DNA of 64,000 nt from Anastrepha obliqua (taxonomy: Eukaryota; Arthropoda; Insecta; Diptera; Tephritidae), in contig NC_072896.1 in NCBI RefSeq assembly GCF_027943255.1, positions 121,365,879 through 121,429,878 on the forward strand, given 5' to 3'. Under the pieces are notes generated by a model. That model was given only the letters and a program-made list of their open reading frames with translations. It was not told where the DNA came from and made no database searches. Shown here piece by piece: positions 10,034-20,916 of this stretch. A program made the position numbers and the translations under genes. The stretch's first letter is position 1. Every line of letters begins with the position of its first letter.

Positions 10034-11030
10034 ACCTATCCACAGTTTAGGGATATTGTCAACATACACCACTCTATTACATATAGGTAAGACATATGAC
10101 TTTGACGCGTTCAAACAATAAGAATTTCCATTAACCAAACAGAAATAGCAGACAAAACACTGTTTGTTTTGATATGACTTCACAAGTACAATTGTATATC
10201 ATCAGCATACGTGTGGACATTCACATACTGACAAACGGCCAGCATAAATAGCATTTATCTTTTTAGCGATCAGGAAAACTATAGCCTGTTTCCATACTGC
10301 TGGGAAACATTAACTAGTCAAGCAATGGCCCATTATATGGGTAAGGGGTCCTATTATATTATATATTGGATGACAATGCGGACGAGATGCCATCATCGCC
10401 TACAGCATTAGACTTTATTTTGGATAAAGCTTTCAGGACATCTACCTCACTAACTGTCATAAATTTAAACTGTTCTTTTAGATTGGCACAAGATGAGGAC
10501 ACTTTTAAAATAGGAGCACAATTTGTTTTCTTACCAACACTAATGAAGTAGTCATTAAGTTCATCAAGGTCAATCTCACATTTGGGACTTTCTTTGCCAT
10601 GAATTTTAAATTTTTTAGGTTGCGCCACAGTTCTCTTGTTGGAAGTGACGGATCAAGTTTTGAGTAACTGTACCAACGTTTTGCTTGTCATATTATTGCA
10701 GTGGTTTCATTTCTGATTTCCTTGTACCGGTGCCAAGAAGTATCCGTCAAGTTTTTTCTCCACTTAGCATAATACTTGTTGCGCTTTCTAATGGCAGCAC
10801 GAACTTTCGAGTTGTACCAAGAACATGAACTATTTAAACCATTTACAGAACATGCATGTTAAATAACGAGGATAAGTTACGGTTAAGGGAGCCAAGTTTC
10901 TTATCAACAGTACTAAGAAATCAACATTCATTCCAATTTATAGAACCCATGGCTGAATACAGAGAATTAACATTCAACGTTTTAAAATCACGATACTCGT
11001 AGGCTAGAATAGTTTTCAATATAATTTTTT
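10034..11030 (-). pseudogene. CR1/jockey-type ORF2, linker and partial reverse transcriptase (5' half of a split element)
   Basis: On the minus strand, from high to low coordinate: SLYSAMGSINWNEC and SSCSWYNSKVRAAIRKRNKY (linker between endonuclease and polymerase), SKLDPSLPTRELWRNLKNLK, LDELNDYFISVGKKTN, ALSKIKSNAVGDDGI (start of the polymerase, near 10390), FPSSMETGYSFPDR, then PHTYADDIQL (catalytic YADD near 10200) and YVDNIPKLWIGT at the mariner junction. Only about 190 bp separates the first polymerase motif from YADD, so roughly 100 residues including motif A have been deleted. Stops and shifts are frequent. The reading frame continues into 3478-4091. Confidence 0.7.
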
Positions 11031-11494
11031 TTCCACTTGGGAACATGGGGCCTCGACAAGACTCAGTCTTGCGTTGGTTTCATTAATATATTTGCTTTCT
11101 GACAGGGTAGGTGATTAGCCTACCGCTACCAGTTCTAAGTAGTGGGAATGCCCACCTGTCCTTGCTTAGGAGCAACGCCTTCTTATTGCTTGAAGCGCCA
11201 TCTGTTGGTCACATTTTTCTGGCAGAAGGATCACACAGATGGTTGAGGACTTCGCTAAATTTCGTGTGTCTGCGCTATTACCGCGATTGCCCGCTTGCTC
11301 TTGCTGGCGCCACTGATGCAATGTGTAACTGTGTTTTTTGTTCTTTGTTTTTTGCTTGTTTTGGCAGCCACAATGCAAGTAATGCGCTGACTTTTATGCG
11401 GGCGTATTGATTGGAAGGATAAGGTTGTTGGGGATTCGAACCCACAACCTCTGGGATGGCAGACTAGTGCGCTTACGCTAGACTACCGAGGCCT
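11031..11494 (-). repeat. tRNA-derived SINE, family B, near full length
   Basis: On the minus strand it opens with a tRNA-like head (11425-11494) that has an A-box-like stretch and a perfect B box GGTTCGAATCC, but no pairing acceptor stem, so it is not a tRNA gene. The unrelated body ends with AACGCAAGACTGAGTCTTGT and CGAGGCCCCATG (11047-11087), followed by an A-rich end. The same 3' segment recurs at 36630-37500. The small open frames here have no motifs. Confidence 0.65.
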
Positions 11495-12000
11495 AGAATA
11501 TTGTTACAAAAAATATTTCACTTGCAAAGTGAATCTTGCAAAAGCTTTACAATGAAGCAGTGCTAAAGGTACCCAAAAACACCTTCTGCGCATCGGTCCA
11601 ACATTTTACAGATCGCATAGTTTTCTTGATTCTACGTTCTTCCCCAAATTGAAGGATATTGCGGACCAGAGGATCAGCACTTTATTAAATTTCTCGTATC
11701 AGTACATCAGGAGTAGTTTCTAAAGCCTGTATAACCATACAATTTCTTTACTAGCACTCTGCACATATGTGTCCCAGTTTATTTGGGATCTCTGTCGATC
11801 AGCCAAGTTATCTAAAAACTTAACTCGCAGCTTCGAGGAGTTAAGGCCTTAGTGCTTTGAATCTAAGTATTTACTTTACTCGAGCATACTTATATATGTA
11901 GTATACAGCTGCAGGAAACTTATGGGAGTGATGCCAGGTTGAACTATTTCGTCTGAGCATTTTATCTCCCTGATATGTATTCCGTTATATACCACCTTGA
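11495..12000. other. no recognised feature
   Basis: AT-rich spacer between the SINE and a mariner. No coding motif or repeat structure was identified. Confidence 0.5.
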
Positions 12001-13308
12001 TCAAAAAGTTCCCGAAATATATGCTGAAAATTCAAAACACAAATTTATGTTATTCCTTTAAAGTGATATTATCGGCTTTAAAGTCTTCCCCAACAACTGC
12101 GCAATACTTATGCCAGCGGCTGATCTGGCTCTCGAAACATTTCTGGAACTCTATTTTCGTTATAGCCATCACAACCGCCTTGGTTTTTGCCATTACGTCC
12201 TTTCGGCTGTTCAGAAACGTTCACTGTAGTGGATTATAGACTCGATCAAAAAGGAAACAAAAAATCGCAAGTAGCCATATCAGGTGAATTTGATGGCTAT
12301 CGAATAGCATTCGTTTCGTTTTTAGCCGAAAATTCGTGGCTAATGATGGCACTGCGCCACGATGTGTTGTCATTGTGTACGATCAATGAGTTGTTCTGCC
12401 ACAAATACTTTCTTTTTTGACGAATTTCTACACGTAAACGTCTCACAATGCCCAAACAGCAGTCCTCGTTAACTCTCTTATCCTTTGGCAAAAATTCGTG
12501 GTGCACAATACCCGCATTGCAATCCATAAAAACCGTGAGCTTCGTTTTCTTTTTCGACAGAAAATGACGTGGTCTTTTGGTCTTCGTTCATACGACGAAG
12601 CTCTCCACTCAATTGCTTTATGTCTGGATTTCGTGTCGTATTCAAAAATCTACGACTCGTCTCCAGTAATGATGCTGTTGCGTTTAATGAATGTTGGGTG
12701 GGATTTAGCCTTGGAAATCATGAATTTGGCGATATCAACACGATCCCTTTTTTGCATGAAGTTCGGTTCCTTTGGGACCATCTTTGCAGCAACACGGCGC
12801 AAACCCAAGTCATTAACTACTACGCCTTGAATAGATCCATAAGCAAACTTCAAGTCCTCTATCAGCGCTCCGATGGTTACGTTGCGTTCATTGATGAACT
12901 TTTCTTTCACTTTATTGATGTTTTCATCAGTGTTCGTAGTCGATGGCCTACTACTACGTCTGTCATCCATGATCGACAAATTCTTCTGAAGCGTTCATGT
13001 CACTCGTGAACGGCTGTTTTCTTTAGAGTATCATTGCCCAAATAGTTCCCCGCTCCACTGCATCCATTTTTAACGCAAAATTTAATACAAATTCGTTCTT
13101 GGAAATCTGAATCAATTTTTAAAACTGTAAAAAATTAAAAATACCTGCAGAGGTAGATTTACTCAAGCCAGCGTAACATTTACAGGTGTAAAGCAATGGC
13201 GACCGCGGCTTGAAAGATATGTTAATCACAGACACCAATCAACAAAAAACAGAACTTAAATCAACTGACTTAGAGTGTCACCTTGTGGTTGTTCCGGGAA
13301 CTTTCTGA
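12001..13308 (-). mobile_element. mariner element with both terminal repeats
   Basis: 1308 bp, the normal mariner length. Left end 12001 TCAAAAAGTTCCCGAAATA; reverse complement of the right end (13290-13308) TCAGAAAGTTCCCGGAACA. The flanks read GA and TT, a degraded TA duplication. The transposase inside runs on the minus strand and is degenerate. Confidence 0.82.
12040..13010 (-). pseudogene. mariner transposase, multiply frameshifted
   Basis: Minus-strand pieces in order: RRSSRPSTTNTDENINKVKE, VTIGALIEDLKFAYGSIQGV (helix-turn-helix), LGLRRVAAKMVPKEPNFMQK, IITGDES (first Asp, near 12655), GIVHHEFLPKDKRVNED, IVHNDNTSW (second Asp), then in a shifted frame NSPDMATCDFLFPF (third Asp, near 12285) and KIEFQKCFESQISRWHKYCA toward the C-terminus. 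The N-terminus is incomplete above 13010. The layout is that of an ordinary DD34D mariner. The stops and shifts show it can no longer make a transposase. Confidence 0.78.
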
Positions 13309-13439
13309 TTAATGTGGCATTTCATTATGAAGCTTTAGATGGGTACTAGGTATAGCGTAAGTGGGAAAAAAACTGCATAGCTATAGCTAACTAGGCAAGT
13401 GATGGTTATGATAGTTTTTTTGCGCAAAGAGAATATTAT

Positions 13440-13660
13440 TCTGGCTACCTGCTGCCTGTTCTCAGAGTGGTTGTCCTCAAGTTGCTTCAAGAGCTAACAA
13501 AGCGGCTTCTCTCATTAGAGGTGTCGGCCATTATCAGACTCTGTTCGCCTGCAATGCATGCGGTGGTACTCATCTTAACTTCCAGTTCATTCTAAAGAAG
13601 GACCTACGACAGGTCTAAGTGTGCTATATTGGCAGCCACCTGACCTATCTACCTACCTCA
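13440..13660 (+). mobile_element. non-LTR retrotransposon 3' end (RNase H family), short fragment
   Basis: The stretch from about 13612 (AAGTGTGC, GGCAGCCA, then ACCTATCTACCTACCT) matches in order the 3' end of the better copy ending at 30013 (AAGTGTGC, GGCAGCCA, then CCTAA repeats). It is therefore probably a 5'-truncated copy of a related element ending in a short tandem repeat. No coding motif is preserved. Confidence 0.4.
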
Positions 13661-13699
13661 ATCATAAAGAAACTGTATGGATGATGGTTAAGTGGCATC

Positions 13700-14715
13700 A
13701 TCTTAGCATACACTTTTCGGCTGCCCTCATTTTTTGAACCCCTGAAGTTAAGACAATGCCATCAACCGTTTTGAAGTGATCTTAGGTGTAAAACAGAGAG
13801 ATGAGCTTTCATCGCTGCTTTTCAACCTGATACCACAGGCTGTTATAGCTCATATATGTAGATCCCGGAGGCACAATGTTTAGCAAATCCACTCAAATTT
13901 GTGCCTATGCGGATGGCATCGTATTATAGCCAGAAATAAACAGGCTCTGCAAGAAACACTTATATGTCTAGAATCATCTGCTAGGAAGGTAGCACTTATC
14001 ATCAACGAAGAAAAAAACTAAATTTATGGCAGGTGCAGCGCGTAACGCAACACATAACTTACAAATCAGCAGCTACAGTTTTGAAATAGCCAATGAATTT
14101 ACCTTGGAGTTATCCTGAGTGCACAGAAAGATACATACAAAACAGGGTACAAGCTGCAAATAAGTCTTACTTCACGTATACAAACTTGATGAAGTCGAGA
14201 TTACTTCCTAGAAACCAGAAACTACGAATTTACAAAATTGTCATAAGACATACACTCCCATACGGGTGCGCAGAGTGGGGTCAGAAATCTAATGAAACTG
14301 ATCAGTTAAATTGTTTTGAAAAGAAGATTCTAAGAAAAATATATGGACGCGAACGACTTGAAGACGGTACTTACCGGATTCGGTACAACAACGAGTTAGA
14401 CGCATTTATCAGGGGAGCAAATGTTGATCTACCTGACGATCAAAGCGCAAAGGATTCGCTGGTATGGTCATATATATTTCACGAATGAGCAACGATAGAA
14501 CTCTAAAAAAGAGCTTCGGAACAAATCCCGAAGGCGACAGAAAGAGATGCTGGCCTAGAAATCGATGGAGCGATGACATAAAAGACGTTTTTGGAGCTAT
14601 GCGAAAAGGAAAAGCTGATGACCGAGTGACGTGGAGGCGAATTGTAACGAAAGCAATGCACAGTGGTCCGACCAGAAGGCGTTGGCGGACAAAATTCAAA
14701 AACTCATTTAATTAA
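13700..14715 (+). pseudogene. RTE-like reverse transcriptase remnant
   Basis: Plus-strand frames read INRFEVILGVKQRDELSSLL (the G-V-R-Q-G-D motif decayed), CAYADGI (the catalytic YADD has lost its second Asp, near 13912), IYLGVILSAQKDTY, NLMKSRLLPRNQKLRIYKIV, LPYGCAEWGQKS, FEKKILRKIYG, and after a shift at about 14450 RMSNDRTLKKSFGT, RPRNRWSDDIKDVF-like and VTWRRIVTKAMHSG to a stop at 14715. This C-terminal pattern (FERKILRKI, GH..RM, RWxDDV, WRxxVxxA) is typical of a widespread insect endonuclease/reverse transcriptase family that I place tentatively in the RTE clade. Confidence 0.65.
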
Positions 14716-15450
14716 GCTGAAAACATATATTTAGGGGTTTTAAGGATCAGTGATGACGAACCTGACCTTAGTTTTAGCAAATTTTAAATTCATTGAATAC
14801 TATAAATACATTTTTACTTCCGTAATTAGCTGGTGAGTTCATTTTTACACTTTTCACGACCCCAGAGAGTACCACGTGGAGGTTTACGGTAAGGTTATTC
14901 TCTCCTCATTTTTTTTTTGTTTTTAGATTTTTTTTATTTTTTTGTTTTAATTTTTAAATTTTTTTTTATTTTTAATTTTTAATTTTTTTTTTATTTTTAA
15001 TTAAAAATTTTTTTTTTTGTTTTAGTTTTTACATTTTTTTTGGATATTTAGGTGTTTTTTTGTTTTTCATTTTTCATTTTTTTTTATGATTCAGAATACT
15101 CGGTTTCTGATAAGCTGTTTTCTGAGGCTGGATCATTTTTCAAATTTTTGAAAATGGTTTTGGCTTGTTTTTCGGAACCTTAGTTTTTGATATTATAACT
15201 ACATCTGATGAACAAAGCAAAGCATTTAATAAATCTGTCATTGTTTTTTTAGTTGTCTCTTAATGCTGATGGGGTCTGTGATGTCTTTTTCTGTCTTTTA
15301 CACAAAATTGCATAAGCCATATGTAACGTTTTGCCTGTGGGTAAATGCACAAAAGCTACATTATTTTTAATTTGCGCAACTTTGCACAAAAGGTTTCAGT
15401 TTGAGATTATAGCTGAAATATGTGGCTACATCACTCATGTTGAGTTCAAG
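14716..15450. other. T-rich low-complexity tract and spacer
   Basis: 14908-15090 is an irregular run of T with A, broken only by short interruptions on the plus strand. The rest has no recognisable feature. Confidence 0.5.
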
Positions 15451-15843
15451 TGGACCGGTGTGGACCACTCGAAAAAATGATCTTTACAAAAAAAATTTTC
15501 GTAAAATTTTGAAATTTCAAAAAAAAAAAATTGGATTTTGTACCACAACTTAAGAGAATTATTACTGTTTCCGTTAATATATTCAATTATCTTTTTTTTC
15601 AATATTTGGTTAACAATCAAATGGTAATATTTATTTGCAGACATGAAAATGAAACTCTTGTATGAAGTACGATTTGCATACAATTTCATGTTTAAAGTCA
15701 AAAAACTACAATGAAAAATTTTTTAAATTAAGTAATATTTTCAGGAAATCTACCTTGAATATTTAGGAAAACATCTGCATTATCAAATTTTTATTTCAAA
15801 AATGTTGAAAAATTGAATTTTGTCCGGCCGCCGGACCACTGTG
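15451..15843. repeat. possible MITE with degenerate ends
   Basis: AGTGGACCGGTGTGGACCACT at the left and the inverted counterpart GTCCGGCCGCCGGACCACTG at the right (15821-15840) enclose AT-rich DNA. The match is partial and no target duplication was found, so this is a suggestion only. Confidence 0.25.
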
Positions 15844-17053
15844 CAATGGTTCACCCCGAACTGTGATGGTATGGTGATGATGATGTTCAGATATTGCAGC
15901 GCTCACTTTTTATATGCTCCTATAGAGCTATGCTTGGATACCAGCTGTATGAGAAACCCTCTCATAAGAATGCATCACTCCGGCAGCTACAATTCTTCAG
16001 TTATAGATTGACACATTTATGTATGTGTGCTTTGTCCCTATCCTTTTTTCCTCTGTTATTAGGAACTTTTAGTGGTAGCAAAGTGAACAGTTCCATATAT
16101 TAACTGCCTTAGGGCCATGCTCTTGAAAGCAGTCATCCAACTTAACCTTATTAAGCTTCCGAAATTTTGGGATATCACAAATCATTACGCAGAGAGTGGA
16201 TTGGGTTATATAATTGAACATTCTGCTTCAGTTAAAATATTTAGTGCCGATAAACTCAACATCTTGTGTTTCTAAATTTCATAATAGGGGAATGGAAGCG
16301 AAAAGGGTCAGTCCAAAAAAAGAGGATCCAATCTTAAAAATTTACTTCGACGGTAGAGGTTTTGGCTTGAATTTGTGCTTCTGACTATGCCTCACAAAAT
16401 ATTAGCGTCACTTCCGCTACTTCAGAAGCAAAAGACTCAGTAAATATGTGCAGACAACTTGCGAAATGCGCTACTTTTTAGACTTTAACAAATGAAATTT
16501 AATCTCTGCATTCACTAATTCCATTTCTCCGCTGCATAAGTAAATCAGAAAGTTGGCACTGGCTTTGCTCACGACGAGTCAACAACTTCGAAATCCTCAT
16601 GGAAATCCATACACAGGGATTTTTGCTAACTTTGTTGGAGACTAAACAAAAAGAGACAATGCAATACAATCAGATGAATGCGTGCACGCGCGCAAAAACA
16701 TATTTGTGCTATATTACGATTATGGATGCCAAGGATGTATGTCGATGGTTACCCTGCAGCTGAATCAACTGACTCCACTTTGGTGTGCTCTTTAAGTGAA
16801 TTTGGAGTCAAGTGACTGGTGAGCTAAGCACGGAAATTTCAATATTACCCCGTCGCCTACCAATTTCCTTATTTCAGAACTAATGGTTGAGTGTGCCAGT
16901 TATAACTAGTTTCCATTTCATTATTTATTCGATGAATTTGTACCTGTTCGATTTTTCATAAAATGAAGACTGTGCGAGGTATTAAAAAAAATCCATTAAA
17001 ATCAGCGCATAACAAATTATTTAAACGAAATAGGCAATCAGTCAATAAAAACC
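15844..17053. other. no recognised feature
   Basis: 1.2 kb without coding motifs, terminal repeats or clear tandem repeats. Confidence 0.5.
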
Positions 17054-17301
17054 ACTATAATTGCTCCACTCTGGCGATTAGTTAGAGACTAGTCACTAAA
17101 CGATTAGTTCACATTTGCCTAAAATCTAAAAGTTCTGCACCAGAAATATGCTATATGGGTACAAAATTTCAAAACTTCTATAATTGCTCTACTCTGACAA
17201 CTAGTGACAGACTAGTCATTTAACGACTAGTTCACATTTGCCTAAAAACCACAAGTTATGCACTAGAAATATGCTATATGAGTAAAGAACTTCAGATTTT
17301 C
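17054..17301 (+). repeat. tandem duplication, 124-bp unit, two copies
   Basis: CTATAATTGCTC starts at 17054 and again at 17178, and the two units stay alignable (ACTAGTTCACATTTGCCTAA near the middle, AGAAATATGCTATATG near the end). The copies have diverged by roughly a tenth, so the duplication is not recent. Confidence 0.85.
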
Positions 17302-17881
17302 CTACAGCAAGAGTAAATATTTTCATGTGAAAATTCACACAAACTTCAATCGTACGTAGTTTATTACGTAAGTGTTTCTTCAATTTTTCTAGTTAGTGTT
17401 GTTGGTATTTCAACTGTTAGAATGACAGTACAAAACGCAATGTAGGAATGCGTTTTACAAGCAAACATGATCTAAGGAAACTATTTACGTGCTTACATAT
17501 TGCGTATCTGCATAAATACGACTGCATGCGTGTTTGTCTGTGTGGGCGTCTGTATGCCTGGTATTTTCATGTCGAATTTATTGCAATAGCAGAGCAATCA
17601 CAGCCTCAGTGAGCTTTAGAAGAAAGGAACAGCCGTCTTTGGAGTAGGATTGAGTTGATACACACACACACATACACGCGTGCTTATCTACATACAGTGG
17701 GCGCAAGCCAAAGGCAGAAAGCTAGAGAAAATAATTGCTGGCAAAGTTTGTGCGAAATAGAGAAAGTTAAAAAATTTGAAGGGCCCTACCAATGAACTGT
17801 AGCTAACTTTAAATAAAATATTTCTACTACTAACACGATTATACATAATTATAAATTGTATAAATTTGCATGGTGAGAAGA
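17302..17881. other. no recognised feature; CA microsatellite
   Basis: A short CA-rich run at 17660-17680. Otherwise unremarkable. Confidence 0.45.
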
Positions 17882-18090
17882 ATTCAGAAGGTGTGGACAA
17901 GATCAAGCCATTAACGGGCTCTCTGTGAATTTGAAATAATCAGCTGATTAGCTGACGTCACCGAAGTCACAACAGCAGTTTGTTTACGAAACAACTAAGA
18001 AAATCAACACAGTCTTCGCTGGTGTTGCTTTGTTGTCGTCTGAACAACAACTGATTTACGTAGCAGACGGTAACGTGGCAGCTGAAGTTC
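17882..18090 (-). repeat. unknown dispersed repeat, copy 1
   Basis: Its reverse complement lines up over about 200 bp with 52775-52990: shared blocks are AAAGCAAC or near variants, GTAAACAAACTGCTGT, the CAGC-AATCAGCTG stretch, TTTCAAATTC, GTTAA and CCACACCTTC-GAATT in the same order. It carries no coding motif. Not assigned to any family I know. Confidence 0.6.
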
Positions 18091-18417
18091 TGAGAAATCC
18101 ACAATTTCGTTTCAATGATTGTTACAGAAGATTATTTTCGAAGAAATCATGCATTTCTTGGAAACCGTCCACAGAAAATGTCGCAATAAATTTTTTGTAC
18201 TCATAGAAAGTAATTTTTGTTTGTCAAAATAGTTGCTATAAGTGCGATCTTGGCGGCGCTGTGCTTTTCACTTTGTCATTCTTAAGCAAAAGTTAAAGGG
18301 CATTCCGTTGCCAGTAAAAAATTTATGAAAATTAGGCTATCATGCTTTAAATTTCAGGAAAAATTCAACTAAGTTACGTTGAGAAATAACTCAAATCGAT
18401 GCCTAATTAAATGAGTA

Positions 18418-18657
18418 TACCAAGTGGCGCAAAAATAATCATCCGATTTGGGTTTTGAATAACTTTTTCGGTAACTAGAAAAACAAAAATGATTTTGAGA
18501 GATGGAAATGTTTATTTTGACCTCCACTGACGCTCCACTTGTCTGTTTGTATGCTGCGGCTGTCTAGTTCACAAGTGTCAAATGCGAATGACATACGACG
18601 ACATTTGCAACAATTATGAGGCTTCCAATAGGATGATTAATTTTGCGCCACCTTGTA
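18418..18657. mobile_element. MITE, 240 bp, Tc1/mariner-like TA target
   Basis: The ends are inverted repeats of about 32 bp with few mismatches: left TACCAAGTGGCGCAAAAATA, right (reverse complement) TACAAGGTGGCGCAAAATTA, and both continue ATCATCC. TA stands at each outer end. The interior is non-coding. Confidence 0.8.
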
Positions 18658-19435
18658 AAATTTAAAGATTCATAAAATATGAAGAAAAAAGATAAAATTG
18701 TGTATTATTTAAAAAATCTTTTTTTTTGTTTTCAGTATTAAAAAGCCATTTTGCTTTCCGTGTTTGCCTTGTGCACCAATTTTCAAATTATGTATGGTTC
18801 AATTCACGATTTGTATGAATTAATTTAGATGACTGAAATGAAATTTTAGTAAATAAATTGTTGAACAACTACTCCACATTTTTAAATATTTTTTTTTGTT
18901 GCAAATATTCCCCGCAATGAAAAATATTTCCATGCAGTCCGTCTTGGCTTTGGAGCCACTGTACATATTTGCGTATACCCTTGGCATCTTGTAAACACAT
19001 ACGCACACACACACACACATACATATATAAGCAGAAGTGCACAATAATATGGACAAGTGTTTGTGTACAGCTGCGCATGCGTGCATATCTATCCAGGACG
19101 TGCTGCATATGTTGGGTCGGCTATGCAAAATATTCTGTAAACGCCTAAGTGAGTGTGCAAGTGTTGGTGTGTTTTTCGCATTCGCATTCACATTTGCATT
19201 TGCGTTTGTCTGCGATGCAGTACGCGTACGAAATTTGAATTTTAATCTGCATACACTACAATTTTATTTATTTATCACAGAAATAACTTGGACATAACTG
19301 TGAGATTGTTGTTGTCTGCCTTTACAGTGACACAAAAAAATGTATGAAAGAAATCAGAACGCCAAAAAGTACGTGCAAAAAGTGCAAGTAAAGGGTGTTG
19401 CAAAGGTTTCATTTTTATATTCGCAATACTGGCGG
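18658..19435. other. no recognised gene; CA microsatellite
   Basis: A CA/CATA run lies at 19001-19030 and a GCATTC/GCATTT-type run at 19180-19210. Open frames across the CA run are low complexity. Confidence 0.45.
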
Positions 19436-19490
19436 GCGCCGTAGCTGAAGGATACCTGTGCGTGACTCTCATTCGCCAGGTTTCATTTAT
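19436..19490 (+). repeat. SINE family A, head fragment
   Basis: GCGCCGTAGCTGAAGGATAC and TGTGCGTGACTCTCATTCG match the tRNA-like head of the SINE at 20917-21236 in the same order. The body is missing. Confidence 0.45.
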
Positions 19491-20019
19491 AAAACTTTAA
19501 CTATTTTTCAAATTTATAATTTTTAATTTTTGGACCCTGAAAAAACACGAAATTACAAATAATTTAAAACGAGAAAAACATTAAAAAACAAAAAACATTT
19601 TATTATTCATGCAAAATAAATTTTAAAAACATAAAATATAAAAAAATATATAGTTTTCTTTACATTTTTAAACCGCGAAAACAGTTCCAAGTTAAAAACA
19701 ATTTTAAAATAAAAGAAATTTGATAAAAATAAAAAAATTATTTACTAAAAATAAAAAATTAAATAAAAATATGTATAATATGTATTCTCCTTCTTTTCGG
19801 GCCCTGAAAACAGTCCCAATTAAAAAAAAAAAATTTTAAATAAAATATAAAAAATTTGAATAAAAAAATATTAAAAATAAAAAATAAATATAATGAAAAT
19901 TTTTTTTGACCTGTCCCTGAAAACACGCCGAAATTAAAAATAATTAAAAAAAAAATTTGAATAAAAATTAATTTACAATTTTATTATAATTTAAAATTTT
20001 TTTTATTTTTGGGTATCAT
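19491..20019. repeat. A-rich tract with degenerate 115-140 bp repeats
   Basis: A box of the form CCCTGAAAACA with nearby CGAAATTA or CCAATTA recurs at about 19534, 19665, 19803 and 19914, separated by runs of A and AAAAATA. This suggests an old, badly eroded tandem array. Confidence 0.45.
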
Positions 20020-20807
20020 TTCTTGAACATCTGTGACAAGAAATTGAAACAAGAAATTGGACCTCTGTTACTCAACAACGTGGAAAATTTTGCGAAAGGA
20101 TTTAAGTGTGAAGCCTTTCAAAATACAGCTGGTGTAAGAATTGAAGCCTTCTACCGCAACGCAGAATTTTTGGAGAATGGGCTCTTGGAAAGTTGGCCGA
20201 AGATCCACTTTTTTATCGAAAAATTGTGTTCAGCGGCGAAGCTCATTTTTGGATCAAAGGGTACATAAATAAGCAGAATTGTCGATTTTGGAGTGAAGAT
20301 TAGTCAGAAGAATTGCAAGAGCTACCAATGTATCAATGTATCCAGAGAATATGATAGTTTGGACCGTACTTCTTGAAAGATGCTGTGAATGGTGAGCGCT
20401 ACCATGAAATGATATCCAACTTTGTTTTGCCCAAAATGCAAGAGCTTGACTTGCATGACATGTGGTTTCAGCAAGACGGTGCCACATGCCACACAGCACG
20501 TGTAACAATGGACTTGTTGAGAGGCGAGTTCGGTGAACATTTTATTTCGCGTTCGGGACCTGTCAATTGGCCAGCCAGATCGTGCGGTATAACGCCTTTA
20601 GGTTATTTTTTGTGGAGCTATGTTGAAGCTCATGTCTATTCAGACAAGCCTGCCTCAATTAACGCATTGGAAGACAACATTAAAGCATTTATATGTGAGA
20701 TACCGGTCGAAACATTGGAAAGAGTAAGCCGAAATTGGAATAAACGGATGGACCATTTGAAGCGCAGTCGCGGTCAAGATTTCCATGAAATAATCTTCAA
20801 ACATTAA
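20020..20807 (+). pseudogene. rosa-like (DD41D) transposase, two catalytic Asp lost
   Basis: Plus-strand frames in order: KLDLCYSTTWKILRKDL and KPFKIQLV (then a TAA), QRRIFGEWALGKLAEDPLFY, IVFSGEAHFWIKGYINKQNC, a TAG near 20300, then an open frame 20373-20807 with MWFQQDGATCHTARVTMDLL, NWPARSCGITPLGYFLW and ending HEIIFKH. In relatives the first motif is FSDEAHF and the last CDLTPLDYF. Here the first Asp and the third Asp are both Gly; only the middle one (QQDG) remains. The distance from the middle Asp to the position of the third is 41 residues, the DD41D spacing. The N-terminal DNA-binding region is missing. Confidence 0.82.
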
Positions 20808-20916
20808 ATTATATGGACTGTACTATAGATTTAAATAAAAATTGAATGCATTTATCTGAATTTTACGTGTGTTTTTTTGAAAAACTTCCTATAGCTCTTA
20901 AAAAATCACCCTTTAT
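20808..20916 (+). other. 3' leader and terminal repeat of the rosa-like element
   Basis: Follows the transposase stop and ends near AAAAAATCACCCTTTA (20902-20917), which resembles the end of this transposon class. The matching 5' end is lost in the A-rich tract. Confidence 0.4.

Noticed and set aside
11425..11494. tRNA gene on the minus strand
   Set aside because: Good B box GGTTCGAATCC but no acceptor pairing and a repeated non-tRNA body downstream; SINE family B head.
18820..19191. 123-codon minus-strand frame with Cys/Val repeats
   Set aside because: The repeated residues come from the CA microsatellite at 19001-19030.
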